64,000 nucleotides of DNA from Lyngbya sp. CCAP 1446/10. GTDB taxonomy: Bacteria; Cyanobacteriota; Cyanobacteriia; Cyanobacteriales; Microcoleaceae. The notes under the pieces were generated by a model. The model made no database searches and was not told the origin of the DNA. It worked only from the letters and a program-made list of their open reading frames with translations. Positions 9,092-18,554 of this stretch are shown here, piece after piece (the stretch's first letter is position 1; every line of letters starts with the position of its first letter). Both the position numbers and the translations under genes were made by a program. The stretch is taken from assembly GCF_026130175.1 (NCBI RefSeq), contig NZ_JAIGNI010000023.1:1-64000 (forward strand). Reading direction: 5' to 3'.

Positions 9092-9775
9092 ATGCTGAGA
9101 CTTATTACCGACTTTGATGGCCCGATCATGGATGTGTCCGATCGCTATTACCGAGTTTATCAGCAGTGTCTGGCCGAGACTCAGCGTGAGGGCCAAGCAG
9201 TGCACGAACTCCCGAAAGCCGAGTTTTGGAACATGAAGCGGGCGCGGGTTCCCGAAAGCGAAATCGGCATCCTCTCAGGATTAGATGCAGCCCAAGCCGT
9301 CGAATTTGCCCAGAAACGCCGTCAAACTGTCCACACGTTGCCGTTCCTGATGTACGATCGACCAGTTCCCAGCGCCGTGGAAACGCTCGAAAAGGTGCAG
9401 CGCGCTGGAGTAGACTTAGCGGTGATGACCATGCGCCGCGTCAGGGAACTAGACGAAGCTTTTAACCGCTGCAATTTAGGGCATTTTTTCCCAGAAAACC
9501 GCCGCTATTGCCTTCCTAACGATTACGTCAAAACTGGGGATGTTAAAGATAAGCCGCTGCTGATGGCAAGAGCTCTGGCTGAACTGCCGCCGGTTTCTGA
9601 GCTTTGGATGGTGGGGGATACTGAGGCGGATATCATCGCGGCAAAAACCCACGGTGTCAAGGTAATTGGTGTGTTGTGCGGAATTCGCGATCGCACTCAA
9701 CTAGAAATGTACCAACCGGATTTAATTGCTAATAATTTGAGTGAAGCAGTTGAGATTATTTTAGATAGTCATTAG
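9092..9775 (+). CDS. HAD-superfamily phosphatase
   Basis: A 227-aa haloacid dehalogenase-like hydrolase. Motif I is ITDFDGPIMD (nucleophile Asp with the DxDG pattern), motif II is AVMTMRR, and motifs III/IV are DKPLL and MVGDTEADIIAA. The subclass I cap between motifs I and II is helical. The tail HGVKVIGVLCGIRDRTQL resembles phosphoglycolate phosphatase-like members. The exact phosphoester is unknown; 2-phosphoglycolate is plausible in a cyanobacterium. ATG 9092 is preferred to the upstream TTG at 9062, because MLRLITDFDG places motif I at the usual distance. It converges on the CPP1-like gene across a repeat-filled spacer. Confidence 0.85.
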   Translation: MLRLITDFDGPIMDVSDRYYRVYQQCLAETQREGQAVHELPKAEFWNMKRARVPESEIGILSGLDAAQAVEFAQKRRQTVHTLPFLMYDRPVPSAVETLEKVQRAGVDLAVMTMRRVRELDEAFNRCNLGHFFPENRRYCLPNDYVKTGDVKDKPLLMARALAELPPVSELWMVGDTEADIIAAKTHGVKVIGVLCGIRDRTQLEMYQPDLIANNLSEAVEIILDSH

Positions 9776-9776
9776 T

Positions 9777-10009
9777 CAGTTGTCAGTTGTCAGTTGTCAA
9801 CAGTCATCAATCATTAGTAAACAGTCATTAGTTATTGGTAATTGTTAATTGGTAATTGGTAATTGGTAATTGGTAATTGGTAATTGGTAATTGGTAACAA
9901 TCAACTAACTACTAACACCTGAAAACTACGAACCAACCAATAACAATTAATCAATAACAATAATTAACCACTGCCAACTGTCAACTGTCAACTGTCAACT
10001 GACAACTGA
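9777..10009. repeat. Composite STRR spacer between convergent genes
   Basis: Several period-7 arrays in one spacer: GTCAGTT copies at 9777-9798, seven exact AATTGGT copies at 9847-9895, and five CAACTGT/CAACTGA copies at 9975-10009. The last array stops exactly where the complement of the CPP1-like stop codon begins (10010), and the first starts one base after the HAD stop codon. Confidence 0.9.
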
Positions 10010-10621
10010 CTATCGCAGAAAACCGCTGACCAGCCACAGAATTAAAAACGTAAACAAAGCAATAAGTTTCTCTGTTGAGATAAATGCCGTACTGAGCAAA
10101 GGGCCCAAAAGGCCTCCCAGCACCAAGCCTATAACCAAGCCAGCCACAGTTAGTAGCACAGCCCGACCAAATTTTTGTTCCTTGCGATTAACAAAATAAA
10201 GACAAGAGCCGACCCCAAGAGCCAGAGTCAACTGTAGTAAAGAATCATTAGCCGCCGGATAAATACTTAGTCCGCCCAACCCCGCATAAACTCCAGCCGG
10301 CCACAAAATATCCGATCGACTAGGAGTATCGATTAGCCGCTGCAACCAAGCTGGGCTGCCCGACGGAGCAGACGGAGTAAAGCTGGCGGGTGGGGGAGTC
10401 AAACGCTCAGGAAAGCGGATGCGTTCGGGCACTTTAATTTTCCCTTCTTGTCGCTGACGGAGGCGATCCATGAGGATCGCGTCGTAAGCAATTTCGATCG
10501 ATTCCAAACGTTTCTTGTCGCCGCTGTGCTGCTCGGCTAGACGGGTGCGGGCCTCTTGCACTTCATCAAAGGAAGCATCTTCATCGACTTCAAGCAGTTG
10601 ATAGGGAGTTTGCTCACTCAT
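10010..10621 (-). CDS. CPP1-like (CDF1-type) J-like membrane protein
   Basis: A 203-aa protein. The first ~65 residues look like a degenerate J-like domain (PYQLLEVDEDASFDEVQEARTRL, then IEIAYDAILMDRLRQRQEG) without HPD. A proline-rich linker (~80-105) follows, then three to four hydrophobic helices (~110-203). This matches the CPP1-like family (DUF3353), whose plant member is a chaperone-like partner of protochlorophyllide oxidoreductase; the cyanobacterial role is less defined. Start ATG 10621. The C-terminus FLR plus stop abuts a heptamer repeat. Confidence 0.85.
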   Translation of the reverse strand: MSEQTPYQLLEVDEDASFDEVQEARTRLAEQHSGDKKRLESIEIAYDAILMDRLRQRQEGKIKVPERIRFPERLTPPPASFTPSAPSGSPAWLQRLIDTPSRSDILWPAGVYAGLGGLSIYPAANDSLLQLTLALGVGSCLYFVNRKEQKFGRAVLLTVAGLVIGLVLGGLLGPLLSTAFISTEKLIALFTFLILWLVSGFLR

Positions 10622-10802
10622 AAAACTTTTTGGTATGCGGAAAACTCAGCGTCTTTAGACCTGAGAGGGCTGCAACGAAACGAAGCTAGAAGGTAGAAGG
10701 CATTCGGCATTCCGAAATAAAAATTTGTCAATCCAAAGATTTTTATTTAGATTGTTATTTTTAGAACAGGCTATCTAAAATTTTACCTTGTGCCGAATGC
10801 CT

Positions 10803-11684
10803 TTAGCAGGAACTTGTGTTAGAGTCGCTGACAATTCCCGACCACTGGATTTTTTTTAGTCGATCGCGGCGGTAGGAAAAAAAGCGAGCCGAGTCAGAAT
10901 AAGTACAGAAAGGAGCGATCGCCACTTGAGAAGAATTAATTCCCAACTGCTGCAATTGCAGAGCATTGCAGAGACGAACATCCAACCGTACTTTTCCCGG
11001 TTCTGGATCGGTCAACACAGGCGATTCGGGTAGTTGGTGTAAAAAATCCAGAATGCCGTCGGCTGTTGCACTAACAGCACTCTTAGGAGCAATCGTGGCT
11101 CCCAATTGGGCTGCCACTTCCACAGATACCTGGTAAACCTCTCCAGCGATCGCCGGCCCCAGAGCAATCTTCAGATTTTCTAGTTGACTGCCGACGGCCA
11201 AAAGTTGAGCGATCGCCTCTGGTAATATCTTAGCAGCAGTCCCGCGCCAACCAGCGTGAACGGCGGCAGCGAGTCCCGTGCCGCTGTCAGCAATCAGCAC
11301 CGGTACGCAGTCAGCCGAGCAAACCCACACCGCCTCAAAATCTCGCGAAGCTACCAAACCATCAGCCTCAGCATAGGTTGGGGTAGCATTTTCTGCGTCT
11401 AGAGCCACAACCGGGGGTAATTGATCTGTTTGGAGTACCACATTGCCATGTACCTGTTGGAGACGGTAAACCGGAGAGCCTGGTGCGAGAACTTCCGTGA
11501 GATCGATCGGGCCGCGCGGCGAGAAATCACGAGTAAAAAAGCCGTGAGACCACCGATCGAGCAAGCTGCAAGTCAGATAGGGCAAGCCTTCGGCACTCTG
11601 CTGCCACTGCCAACTGATACCGTCAGGTTGTCCGGTACATTCAGAGTCAGGAAAATTTGTCAAGCGATCGCCAGCTACACTCAT
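10803..11684 (-). CDS. pgeF: Peptidoglycan editing factor (PgeF, laccase-domain family)
   Basis: A 293-aa member of the YfiH/PgeF (Cu-oxidase_4) family. The metal/active-site residues appear in order: RLQQVHGNVV (His), VCSADCVPVLIAD (Cys) and AAVHAGWRGTAAKIL (His). ALGPAIAGEVYQVS is the conserved GPxIGxxxYxV-like stretch, and the C-terminal FFSYRRD is typical. PgeF proteins in other bacteria clear misincorporated L-Ser from peptidoglycan precursors; older annotations call them polyphenol oxidases. Length is normal. Confidence 0.88.
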   Translation of the reverse strand: MSVAGDRLTNFPDSECTGQPDGISWQWQQSAEGLPYLTCSLLDRWSHGFFTRDFSPRGPIDLTEVLAPGSPVYRLQQVHGNVVLQTDQLPPVVALDAENATPTYAEADGLVASRDFEAVWVCSADCVPVLIADSGTGLAAAVHAGWRGTAAKILPEAIAQLLAVGSQLENLKIALGPAIAGEVYQVSVEVAAQLGATIAPKSAVSATADGILDFLHQLPESPVLTDPEPGKVRLDVRLCNALQLQQLGINSSQVAIAPFCTYSDSARFFSYRRDRLKKIQWSGIVSDSNTSSC

Positions 11685-12366
11685 GAAACTTATCCTTCCC
11701 CAAGCACATCAATTAGCTTGTATTCTAAACAATCAACAATTTTGGCGACTAATGTTTAAATGGGCGATCGGCTTAAATCAAAAAATCGGGATGACTCGGC
11801 GACCATTCATGTCAATTTAAGGTCAAATGTACTCAGAGAATGCTGTTTACCGTCTCTTGCCAGATCTGCCTGACAGGTGTAGATTTTGTCCTGGCAAAAC
11901 CGAGCAAACCTAGACAGTACAAAGATTTTAGACTTTTAGCCCTGAAAATTTCAAACTTTTATGGGATCAGACTTTTACCAAAAAACCGAGATCTGGCAAG
12001 AGACGGTAAACGAGATTTTTCAATGGTTTCAGGCTTAAGTTGACACTAATGATGATCGGCGGCTAACTGCGCCGAAATTTTGGATAACCGAGAAATATAG
12101 GCAACTAATGCACACACGCGAACGCCAAAGCGTTATTATCATTGTGGCCGTCACAGACGAGTTGGCAGTAAAATCGGGATCAAAAAAACCAGGGCATCGA
12201 TCGCGAATCGACACAGTGGCATTCTGTACTTGTTCTACTCGCGAAAAAAAAATTGCCTCAAGCCCGGTAAAATCAATTAGGTCTGTATTAAATAAAAGGA
12301 TTGCAATAGATTCGATCCTGACCTTGATCTCCTTGCGCCCCCCTGTAGAGTTGGGAAAAAAAAATC
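11685..12366. other. 682-base gene-free region upstream of the M23 peptidase
   Basis: This holds the 23-bp inverted-repeat element (11845-12011) and a GC-rich dyad near 12057-12075 (GGCGGCTAACTGCGCCG). Open frames at 11840-12043 and 12108 onward have no family pattern, and the second overlaps the M23 gene. Probably the promoter and leader of that gene. Confidence 0.5.
11845..12011. repeat. 167-bp element with perfect 23-bp terminal inverted repeats
   Basis: Arms 11845-11867 and 11989-12011 are exact reverse complements, beginning GTTTACCGTCTCTTGCC at the outer end. The 121-base interior is AT-rich and non-coding. No target duplication was recognised. The form is that of a small non-autonomous element. 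Confidence 0.75.
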
Positions 12367-14106
12367 GTGAAACCAGTTCCAGACAAGCAAATAACAGCCA
12401 ATTTGAACACCAAACAGCAAAAAAAGAACCCTACAAGCGCCCGGACTCGATCGCGCCTTTTGTCCGAACGCTCACTGCTGGTGGGACTAGGTTGCCTTGC
12501 CAGTCTGGGACTGCTCAGCAAAGGCATAGTTTGGGCCCAAAGCGAAACTCCACCAGCAGAACAAGCCCTCCCCGGCGCAGCAGAACTTCAGCCACTATTT
12601 GAAGCACCTCTGGCGCCCCCGGAACCCTCAGCCCAAGAACAGCGAGAACCAGATCCTGAACCCCAGGCAGAAGTTCCAGCCCGATCGCCAGATTACGTCA
12701 CCGAACAACCTCCGGCCCAATTTTACCTACCGGAGCCCGCGCTGATTCCCCTACCAGAAGCGACGGCCCAAGAACCTCCTTTTGAAGCGCCAGTTAACCC
12801 AGAAGCACGCGCTGCCGACCAAACCGACTACAGCGTTGGCGCTGAAAGTGGCTACGAAGCGCCGACAACCATCGAGTTTGCAGAACGATCACGATCGACC
12901 GGCTGCCAAGAAGTTGGCGGTGGGTGCGGGCCTGCTGCTGTTTCCGAACCCGTGACAGCAGAAGCAGCCCCTCCCAGCTACAGCCCAGAAACTCCGATCG
13001 CTGGAGAACCCAGCTACAGCCCGCAAACTCCCCGCGCAGGTGGCGCTTATATTGCAACCCCACCTCCTCGAAATCTGCCACAAAGCCTTCCCGGAACTGT
13101 TCCGAACCTTCCGGGCAATATTCGGGGAACTGTCGCCGGAAACAATAGCGGAAATCCTGTCGGTAAAGTAGGTCAAGCCGTTGAATACATAGGCAACAAG
13201 CTTTGGGGGCAGGAAAACCAGTCGGAATCTGCTTACACACCTCCGCGCTACTCGGCAGACAACGGATACCCCGCCAACCCCGGATACTCCGTTAACACGG
13301 CAGCCTACGCCGCTGCCCCCCCCGAACCCAGCATGGGACTCGGCCCGGTGCAAGTCGGTGCGATTAGTGTCAGCAGCAGCAGCAATACAGGTTTTGCTTA
13401 CTACAATCTCACCCCGCGTCCTTTAGGTAAACCCGGAAATGGCAACACTAGCCTGATGTTTCCCCTATCGATTGCTGCGGAAATTACTTCGCCCTTTGGG
13501 TGGCGGACTCATCCAGTTAGTGGCTACGGTAGGTTTCACACCGGCACAGACTTGGGTGCCGAGATGGGAACGCCCGTACTCGCAGCTTATGCCGGTCAAG
13601 TGGCGATCGCCGATTGGTTAGGTGGCTACGGTTTAACAGTGGTTCTCAACCACAAAAAAGAGTCTCAGGAAACGCTCTACGGACACCTTTCGGAACTGTT
13701 TGTCAAGCCCGGAGAGTTTGTGAAACAGGGAGAAACTATCGGCCGCGTCGGTAGCACAGGAATGTCTACAGGGCCTCACCTCCACTTCGAGATTCGGCAA
13801 ATGACCGATCAGGGTTGGGTGGCGATCGACCCCGGTGCTCAGCTAGAATTCGCTGTGGCAAGAATGATCGGCACATTGGAAACCGCCAAAATACCCCAAA
13901 TGCCGAAATTCGTGGAAACACAAAGCGCTAAGGGACTCAAGGATTTGGAAAACGATATGCCCCAGCTTCCACCTCTGCCCCTGGGAATGGACATCGAAGT
14001 TCACAACCTCCAGCCGCCATTCCCGGAACTCTTAATAGCTGAAACTTCTGCGCCGAAGGATAAGGAAGCCTCCAAACCCAAAATTCAGAAGCAAGCTAGC
14101 AGGTAA
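12367..14106 (+). CDS. Secreted M23-family metallo-endopeptidase
   Basis: 579 aa from GTG 12367. A basic N-terminus is followed by one hydrophobic segment (~40-58, LLVGLGCLASLGLLSKGIVW), a signal peptide or anchor. Residues ~60-365 are a Pro/Glu/Ala-rich disordered spacer containing short repeats (SYSPETPIAGEP, SYSPQTPRAGG). The LytM/M23 domain spans ~372-480: SPFGWRTHPVSG, FHTGTDLG (Zn His and Asp) and TGPHLHFEIR (HxH with Zn His). All ligands are present, so it should cleave peptidoglycan cross-links in the periplasm; the closest roles are cell separation or wall remodelling. The gene is followed by envelope glycosyltransferases. Confidence 0.88.
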   Translation: MKPVPDKQITANLNTKQQKKNPTSARTRSRLLSERSLLVGLGCLASLGLLSKGIVWAQSETPPAEQALPGAAELQPLFEAPLAPPEPSAQEQREPDPEPQAEVPARSPDYVTEQPPAQFYLPEPALIPLPEATAQEPPFEAPVNPEARAADQTDYSVGAESGYEAPTTIEFAERSRSTGCQEVGGGCGPAAVSEPVTAEAAPPSYSPETPIAGEPSYSPQTPRAGGAYIATPPPRNLPQSLPGTVPNLPGNIRGTVAGNNSGNPVGKVGQAVEYIGNKLWGQENQSESAYTPPRYSADNGYPANPGYSVNTAAYAAAPPEPSMGLGPVQVGAISVSSSSNTGFAYYNLTPRPLGKPGNGNTSLMFPLSIAAEITSPFGWRTHPVSGYGRFHTGTDLGAEMGTPVLAAYAGQVAIADWLGGYGLTVVLNHKKESQETLYGHLSELFVKPGEFVKQGETIGRVGSTGMSTGPHLHFEIRQMTDQGWVAIDPGAQLEFAVARMIGTLETAKIPQMPKFVETQSAKGLKDLENDMPQLPPLPLGMDIEVHNLQPPFPELLIAETSAPKDKEASKPKIQKQASR

Positions 14107-14226
14107 AAATTGGGAATTGGCTAGATGAATTTTTTTTAGGGGGCGGGTTATTCGCCCACCCCGCAAGAAAATTTATGTTTTTTGGAACGGACTCGCGAGC
14201 CGACAAAAATTGGTAATTTGCAGCGT

Positions 14227-16584
14227 ATGCTAATAGCGCAGTATTTGTGGGAATTAATTTTATTTCTGATTATTGTAGTCGGCCCGATTCCCCTAAGCTT
14301 ATCTCTGGCCTTCGAGAATCAGAAGGAAAACAATAACTATTCATTTCCCCATTTTCTCCTCGTACTCCTGACGGGATGGAGTATTGCACAAGTTTGTATC
14401 GGTTTAATTTTAGGGAGTGTCGATCGCCTAAGTCTCGCTCAAGTCATTATAGCAGAAATGTTGATTTGTGCGATCGGCTCAATCCTGATTTCCGCCAAAA
14501 AAAGCCTAGATTTCGGCTCCTCGCGTTGGCAGATTCTCCAACTCAAGCAACCTCTCGGCAAATCCGAACTCCTGATTATCAGTGCCGCCGCTTTTGCAGG
14601 ATTTGTGCTGTGGGAAACTCTCGCCACCAAGCCCACAACCAATTATGACTCATTGTGGTTTCATCTACCTGCGATCGCCCGATGGTATCAAACCCATTCA
14701 CTTACATTATTAGATCCCGCTGGAAATTGGATTTTCGATCACGAACAAGCACGAATATATCCGTACAATTGGCACATTTTATCTGCTTTGTGTGTACTCC
14801 CATTCAGGGCAGACTTTCTCACAGCTTTTCCCAGCCTAATTGCCTGGGTACTTGAAGGAATTTCTGTCTATCTATTGAGCATAAAGTTTGGATCAAGCCG
14901 CATTAACGGCATGGCAGCAGCATCTTTAGTATTGACAGTACCGATGGTGCTCAACCAAGTTAATACCATTCACCCAGACTTACCGCTAGCTGCAATCTTT
15001 ACAGTAGGTTTGTATCTAGGTTTATCCTATCATAGCAGCCGATCGCAATCCGAGTTATCCCTATTTTTGGCAACCGTAGGAATGCTAGCCGGAATTAAAA
15101 TCACCGGATTAGTTTATACATTCTGCCTTTTAGGAGGATTAGGAATATTAGAAATTAAAAGATTCGCCGTTAATAAAAATTATACACTAACTAATTTTAG
15201 AATTCGCCACATCAAACCAGTCTTGCTGTGCGGCATACTTTGCTGCTTGTTTTTAGGAGGTTTTTGGTATGCAAGAAACTTGCTGCATATCAATTATCCT
15301 GTTAGTGATTCCCGCGAGATTAACATTCCCTTACAGCCTGTTCCCTCTGTTCCCTTACCGTCTCCCGTACCGCCTCCAAAACCTCCCGTAGCATCCCCAA
15401 AACCGACCATAACGCCGTCTCCAAAACCTCCCGTACAGCAGCCAATACCTACCATGCCTGCGCCCCCAGCTTCGCCACTTTTGAAGATTTGGCAAAGCAC
15501 CTTAGCAGCTCAATTTAATCCCAGCAATATTTCCCACTGGCAAACACTCGGCTTGCAAATCCTCATTAGATTGCAACTGCCATTTCTGGCGATCGCACTT
15601 CAGGTATTAGCAGCACCTCTAGCCTTGATCAAACATAAAACTAGAATAATTAATCAAAATAATGTCATCTTAACCGTAGTTCTCGCCAGCACCGGAATTC
15701 TGTATCTTATTACACCTTACACCTCCGGGACGGCCGGAGAGTCGATCGGTCAACTCAGCCCTATACTAGGTTTTAATCTCAGATACGGCTTTCCCTTTTT
15801 AAGCTTACTAGGAATCGCAGCAGCAGCAACCGCAACTCTCTTGAAAACTCGCAAGCAAGTAATTGTAGCAATTGTTTTAATTAGCAGTATTTCCGGCATT
15901 GTTAGTAACACAATTTTTGACCTGATTAAAAATGCTTCTTTTACAGGAAACAGTATTGTTTGGGGAAGCGGATTGATCGATCAGTTTAAATCTAATATCG
16001 GGGAAGCCATCAATAATATAATAAAAATATTAGCTCCCAGTTTGCTATCTTTAGGAATATACCCATTAATTTATCTTGGATTCCTGCTGCTGGGTTGGAT
16101 TATATTTAAGCAGAATCCCAGTTTAATCTGGTTAAAAAATCTACTCGCCAGCCTGAAAAAGTCGAGTTACATAATAATAATTTGCGCCTGTATAGCATTA
16201 ATGGTAAGTGCTGGTTGGGTAGCGAGGGAAAAGCGAGATGTTGCTCGCGCCGAATTGTATCGTGGCATTTACGAGTATATTGATAAAAATACAGTACCAA
16301 ATGAAAAAATCGGCTTCTTTTTGAGTTCCCGCAGTTACCTGTTTTACGGGAGAAATTTGGACAGACAAGTTTTATATGTGCCGTTTAGAGCCGATCGACT
16401 TCCGGCATGGATTGACAACCTACACAAAAATAAAATTACGATGGTGGCATTCGGCCCCCTGACTGAGATGGACGAATACACCAAACTAGCTTTATCTTGG
16501 CTGACAAGTCCCGAAGGCCCGCTGGAACCAGTTTTCGGCAAAGATTTTAATACTGAGTCGGTATTATATCGCTTAAAAAAATAA
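14227..16584 (+). CDS. Polytopic membrane glycosyltransferase-like protein
   Basis: About 785 aa with 11 or more hydrophobic segments. After TM4 comes TNYDSLWFHLPAIARWYQ, resembling the first periplasmic loop of GT-C/family-39 enzymes (an acidic residue before an aromatic/His run), so lipid-linked sugar transfer at the periplasmic face is the best guess. A proline-rich stretch of ~45 residues (PVPSVPLPSPVPPPKPP onward, encoded at 15334-15475) interrupts a loop. A soluble tail (~690-785) follows the last TM, with a YIDKNTVPNEKIGFFLSSRSYLFYG type sequence. ATG 14227 is preferred over TTG 14182. The acceptor is unknown. It lies between the M23 peptidase and a GT2 gene. Confidence 0.7.
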   Translation: MLIAQYLWELILFLIIVVGPIPLSLSLAFENQKENNNYSFPHFLLVLLTGWSIAQVCIGLILGSVDRLSLAQVIIAEMLICAIGSILISAKKSLDFGSSRWQILQLKQPLGKSELLIISAAAFAGFVLWETLATKPTTNYDSLWFHLPAIARWYQTHSLTLLDPAGNWIFDHEQARIYPYNWHILSALCVLPFRADFLTAFPSLIAWVLEGISVYLLSIKFGSSRINGMAAASLVLTVPMVLNQVNTIHPDLPLAAIFTVGLYLGLSYHSSRSQSELSLFLATVGMLAGIKITGLVYTFCLLGGLGILEIKRFAVNKNYTLTNFRIRHIKPVLLCGILCCLFLGGFWYARNLLHINYPVSDSREINIPLQPVPSVPLPSPVPPPKPPVASPKPTITPSPKPPVQQPIPTMPAPPASPLLKIWQSTLAAQFNPSNISHWQTLGLQILIRLQLPFLAIALQVLAAPLALIKHKTRIINQNNVILTVVLASTGILYLITPYTSGTAGESIGQLSPILGFNLRYGFPFLSLLGIAAAATATLLKTRKQVIVAIVLISSISGIVSNTIFDLIKNASFTGNSIVWGSGLIDQFKSNIGEAINNIIKILAPSLLSLGIYPLIYLGFLLLGWIIFKQNPSLIWLKNLLASLKKSSYIIIICACIALMVSAGWVAREKRDVARAELYRGIYEYIDKNTVPNEKIGFFLSSRSYLFYGRNLDRQVLYVPFRADRLPAWIDNLHKNKITMVAFGPLTEMDEYTKLALSWLTSPEGPLEPVFGKDFNTESVLYRLKK

Positions 16585-16669
16585 AATAGCATTTCTCCCT
16601 TCGTAGGGTGTGCACTGCGCAGCGGTTGAATTTGTATCCCACCGAAGATCACCAGTGAACTAAGTTATT

Positions 16670-16738
16670 GTAGGGTGTGTCAGGGCTGAATTTGGCGATC
16701 GCCTACTCAATAATTTCCCCCCTCGATCGCACCCTACA
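16670..16738. repeat. GTAGGGTG-type foldback repeat
   Basis: TGTAGGGTGTGTCAGGG at the left and CGCACCCTACA at the right form an inverted repeat around a HIP1 site. It belongs with the copies at 17752-17815 and 24731-24795. Confidence 0.6.
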
Positions 16739-16746
16739 AACTCAAG

Positions 16747-16793
16747 CCTTCCTTCTTCCTTCTTCCTTCTTCCTTCTTCCTTCTTCCTTCTTC
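16747..16793. repeat. Heptamer STRR, TTCCTTC type
   Basis: Tandem CTTCTTC/TTCCTTC copies end five bases before the GT2 start codon at 16798, leaving no Shine-Dalgarno on the coding strand. Confidence 0.9.
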
Positions 16794-16797
16794 TATA

Positions 16798-17688
16798 ATG
16801 AACCAAGCTAAAACTCTATTTTCAATAGTAGTTCCGACTTACAATCGCCCGGACAAATTAGCGCAGTGTCTTCAGTCTTTTGTGGAACTAGAATATCCGC
16901 GCGATCGGTTTCAAGTGATTGTCGTCAATGATAGCACCGAAATATCTGTAGAAACTACAATTTACCCTTTTCAAAGTCAACTAAATCTCATACTTCTGAC
17001 ACAACCAAACTCCGGCCCCGCAACGGCGCGAAATACTGGGGCTTTTGCAGCAGAGGGCAAATTTGTAGTGTTTACAGATGATGACTGTACTGTGGCGGCA
17101 GATTGGCTGCAAAATCTGGAAAAGCGATTTGGGGAAACACCAGATTGCTTAATCGGAGGTCGAACTGTTAACGCACTGCCGGATAACATCTATTCTACTG
17201 CCAGCCAGCAACTGATCGATTACCTTTACAGTTATTATAATGCGATCGCCGATCGCGCGCAATTTTTCACTTCTAACAATTTTGCCCTTTCTGCTGAGGC
17301 TTTCCAACAAATCGGCGGGTTTGACACGACTTTTTCGCTAGCGGCTGGAGAAGACCGGGAATTTTGCTTTCGCTGGCTCAATTTGGGAGGCCGCGCGGTC
17401 TACGCTCCCGAAGTTATAGTCTATCACTCCCACGCACTAACTCTGGGCAAATTTTGGCGGCAACAATTCAATTACGGTAGAGGTGCTTTTTTGTTTGGGG
17501 AAATTGTCTCGAAACACGGGGCGAAGGGGAAACGTCAACATCCGTCATTTTATCTAAATTTGCTAACTTATCCATTGTTTCACGGTTCGGGTATTCAAAG
17601 GCTATTAATTACAGGATTATTTTTAGTTTCTCAAGCGGGAATTGCTGCGGGATTGTTTTGGGAGAAAAATGTTTTTGTTGAGAAATAG
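16798..17688 (+). CDS. Family 2 glycosyltransferase
   Basis: A 296-aa GT-A enzyme. The N-terminal nucleotide-sugar fold begins FSIVVPTYNRPDKLAQCLQS; VIVVNDST and the DxD-like metal site FTDDDC follow, then GPATARNTGA. IGGFDTTFSLAAGEDREFCFR is the acceptor/base region with the ED motif of GT2 proteins. A hydrophobic segment at ~270-290 may contact the membrane. It probably adds a sugar to an exopolysaccharide, glycolipid or glycoprotein. The start abuts a polypyrimidine STRR, so initiation is presumably leaderless or non-Shine-Dalgarno. Confidence 0.88.
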   Translation: MNQAKTLFSIVVPTYNRPDKLAQCLQSFVELEYPRDRFQVIVVNDSTEISVETTIYPFQSQLNLILLTQPNSGPATARNTGAFAAEGKFVVFTDDDCTVAADWLQNLEKRFGETPDCLIGGRTVNALPDNIYSTASQQLIDYLYSYYNAIADRAQFFTSNNFALSAEAFQQIGGFDTTFSLAAGEDREFCFRWLNLGGRAVYAPEVIVYHSHALTLGKFWRQQFNYGRGAFLFGEIVSKHGAKGKRQHPSFYLNLLTYPLFHGSGIQRLLITGLFLVSQAGIAAGLFWEKNVFVEK

Positions 17689-17751
17689 AATTTAATTAAT
17701 GAACCGCAGAGAGCGCAGAGAACGCAGAGAGAAAAGCCGAGTTAGTAGTTA

Positions 17752-17815
17752 GTAGGGTGGGTCAGCTTTGAGCCGTTAATCATTGATAAAATAATTCGTG
17801 GCTGACGCACCCTAC
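17752..17815. terminator. Foldback repeat between convergent genes (possible two-way terminator)
   Basis: Arms 17752-17766 (GTAGGGTGGGTCAGC) and 17801-17815 (GCTGACGCACCCTAC) pair with one mismatch. It sits between the convergent GT2 and riboflavin synthase genes. It is also a member of the dispersed GTAGGGTG family, so terminator function is inference. Confidence 0.5.
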
Positions 17816-17837
17816 AATTTCGCACGTACCTGAAAAA

Positions 17838-18554
17838 TTACATAAATCCGTGTTCTACCAAAAAATCTGGGGTAATTGTTCCCAAACTGTTGATTGCAGG
17901 GCTTTCTTCCCAGGGTTCGGGATGGGATTTTGATCCGCTACGGAGAAATTTGGCTACGTATTTGCCGAGTATATCTGCTTCTAAGTTGACTAAACTTCCT
18001 GGTTGCAAATAGCTGAGGTTTGTCTCGGAAAAACTGTGCGGAATTACGGCAATTTCAAACCAATTTCCGTCATCATCGCAATCTGCTACGGTTAAGCTGA
18101 TGCCGTTGACGGCGATGCTGCCTTTGGACACAATGTAGGGCGAGATTTGACGTTGCCATGCTGCATTGGCTGTTGGTGGGGCTGTAAACCGCATCTCCCA
18201 AGCGTTGGCGGTTTGGGTTGATGTTGCTAAAGTGCCGATCGCATCTACGTGTCCAGTTACAAAATGTCCGCCCAATTTGCTACCGGCGCGCAGGGAGGTT
18301 TCTAGGTTCACCCAAGCATCGGGGAATGAACCCAGAGTGCTGCGGCGCAGGGTTTCTGGGGAAGCGACGGCGACAAAACCCTTCGCGGGCAGAACTTCTA
18401 CTACCGTCAAACAGATTCCATCGACGGCTACGCTATCGCCAATGGCTAAATCTTGTAAAATCTGGTAGGAGTTACTTGAGGTGCAGGAAATTTGGAAGTA
18501 GTCGTTGCCTAGCGACTTCAGCTTTCCGAGAGATTGAATTAGTCCTGTAAACAT
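17838..18554 (-). CDS. ribE: Riboflavin synthase (alpha chain)
   Basis: 238 aa with the internal duplication of the family. The N-terminus MFTGLIQSLGKL is diagnostic. Each half has a lumazine-binding motif: SVAVDGICLTVVEV / GGHFVTGHVDAIG and SIAVNGISLTVADC / LEADILGKYVAKFL. It disproportionates two 6,7-dimethyl-8-ribityllumazine molecules to riboflavin plus pyrimidinedione. The C-terminal ~30 residues (after FLRSGSKSHPEP) extend slightly past the usual end. No RFN riboswitch was recognised upstream. Confidence 0.95.
   Translation of the reverse strand: MFTGLIQSLGKLKSLGNDYFQISCTSSNSYQILQDLAIGDSVAVDGICLTVVEVLPAKGFVAVASPETLRRSTLGSFPDAWVNLETSLRAGSKLGGHFVTGHVDAIGTLATSTQTANAWEMRFTAPPTANAAWQRQISPYIVSKGSIAVNGISLTVADCDDDGNWFEIAVIPHSFSETNLSYLQPGSLVNLEADILGKYVAKFLRSGSKSHPEPWEESPAINSLGTITPDFLVEHGFM

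Noticed and set aside
12108-12602. 164-aa frame overlapping the M23 start
   Set aside because: It overlaps 236 bases of a well-supported gene in another frame and has no recognisable domain.
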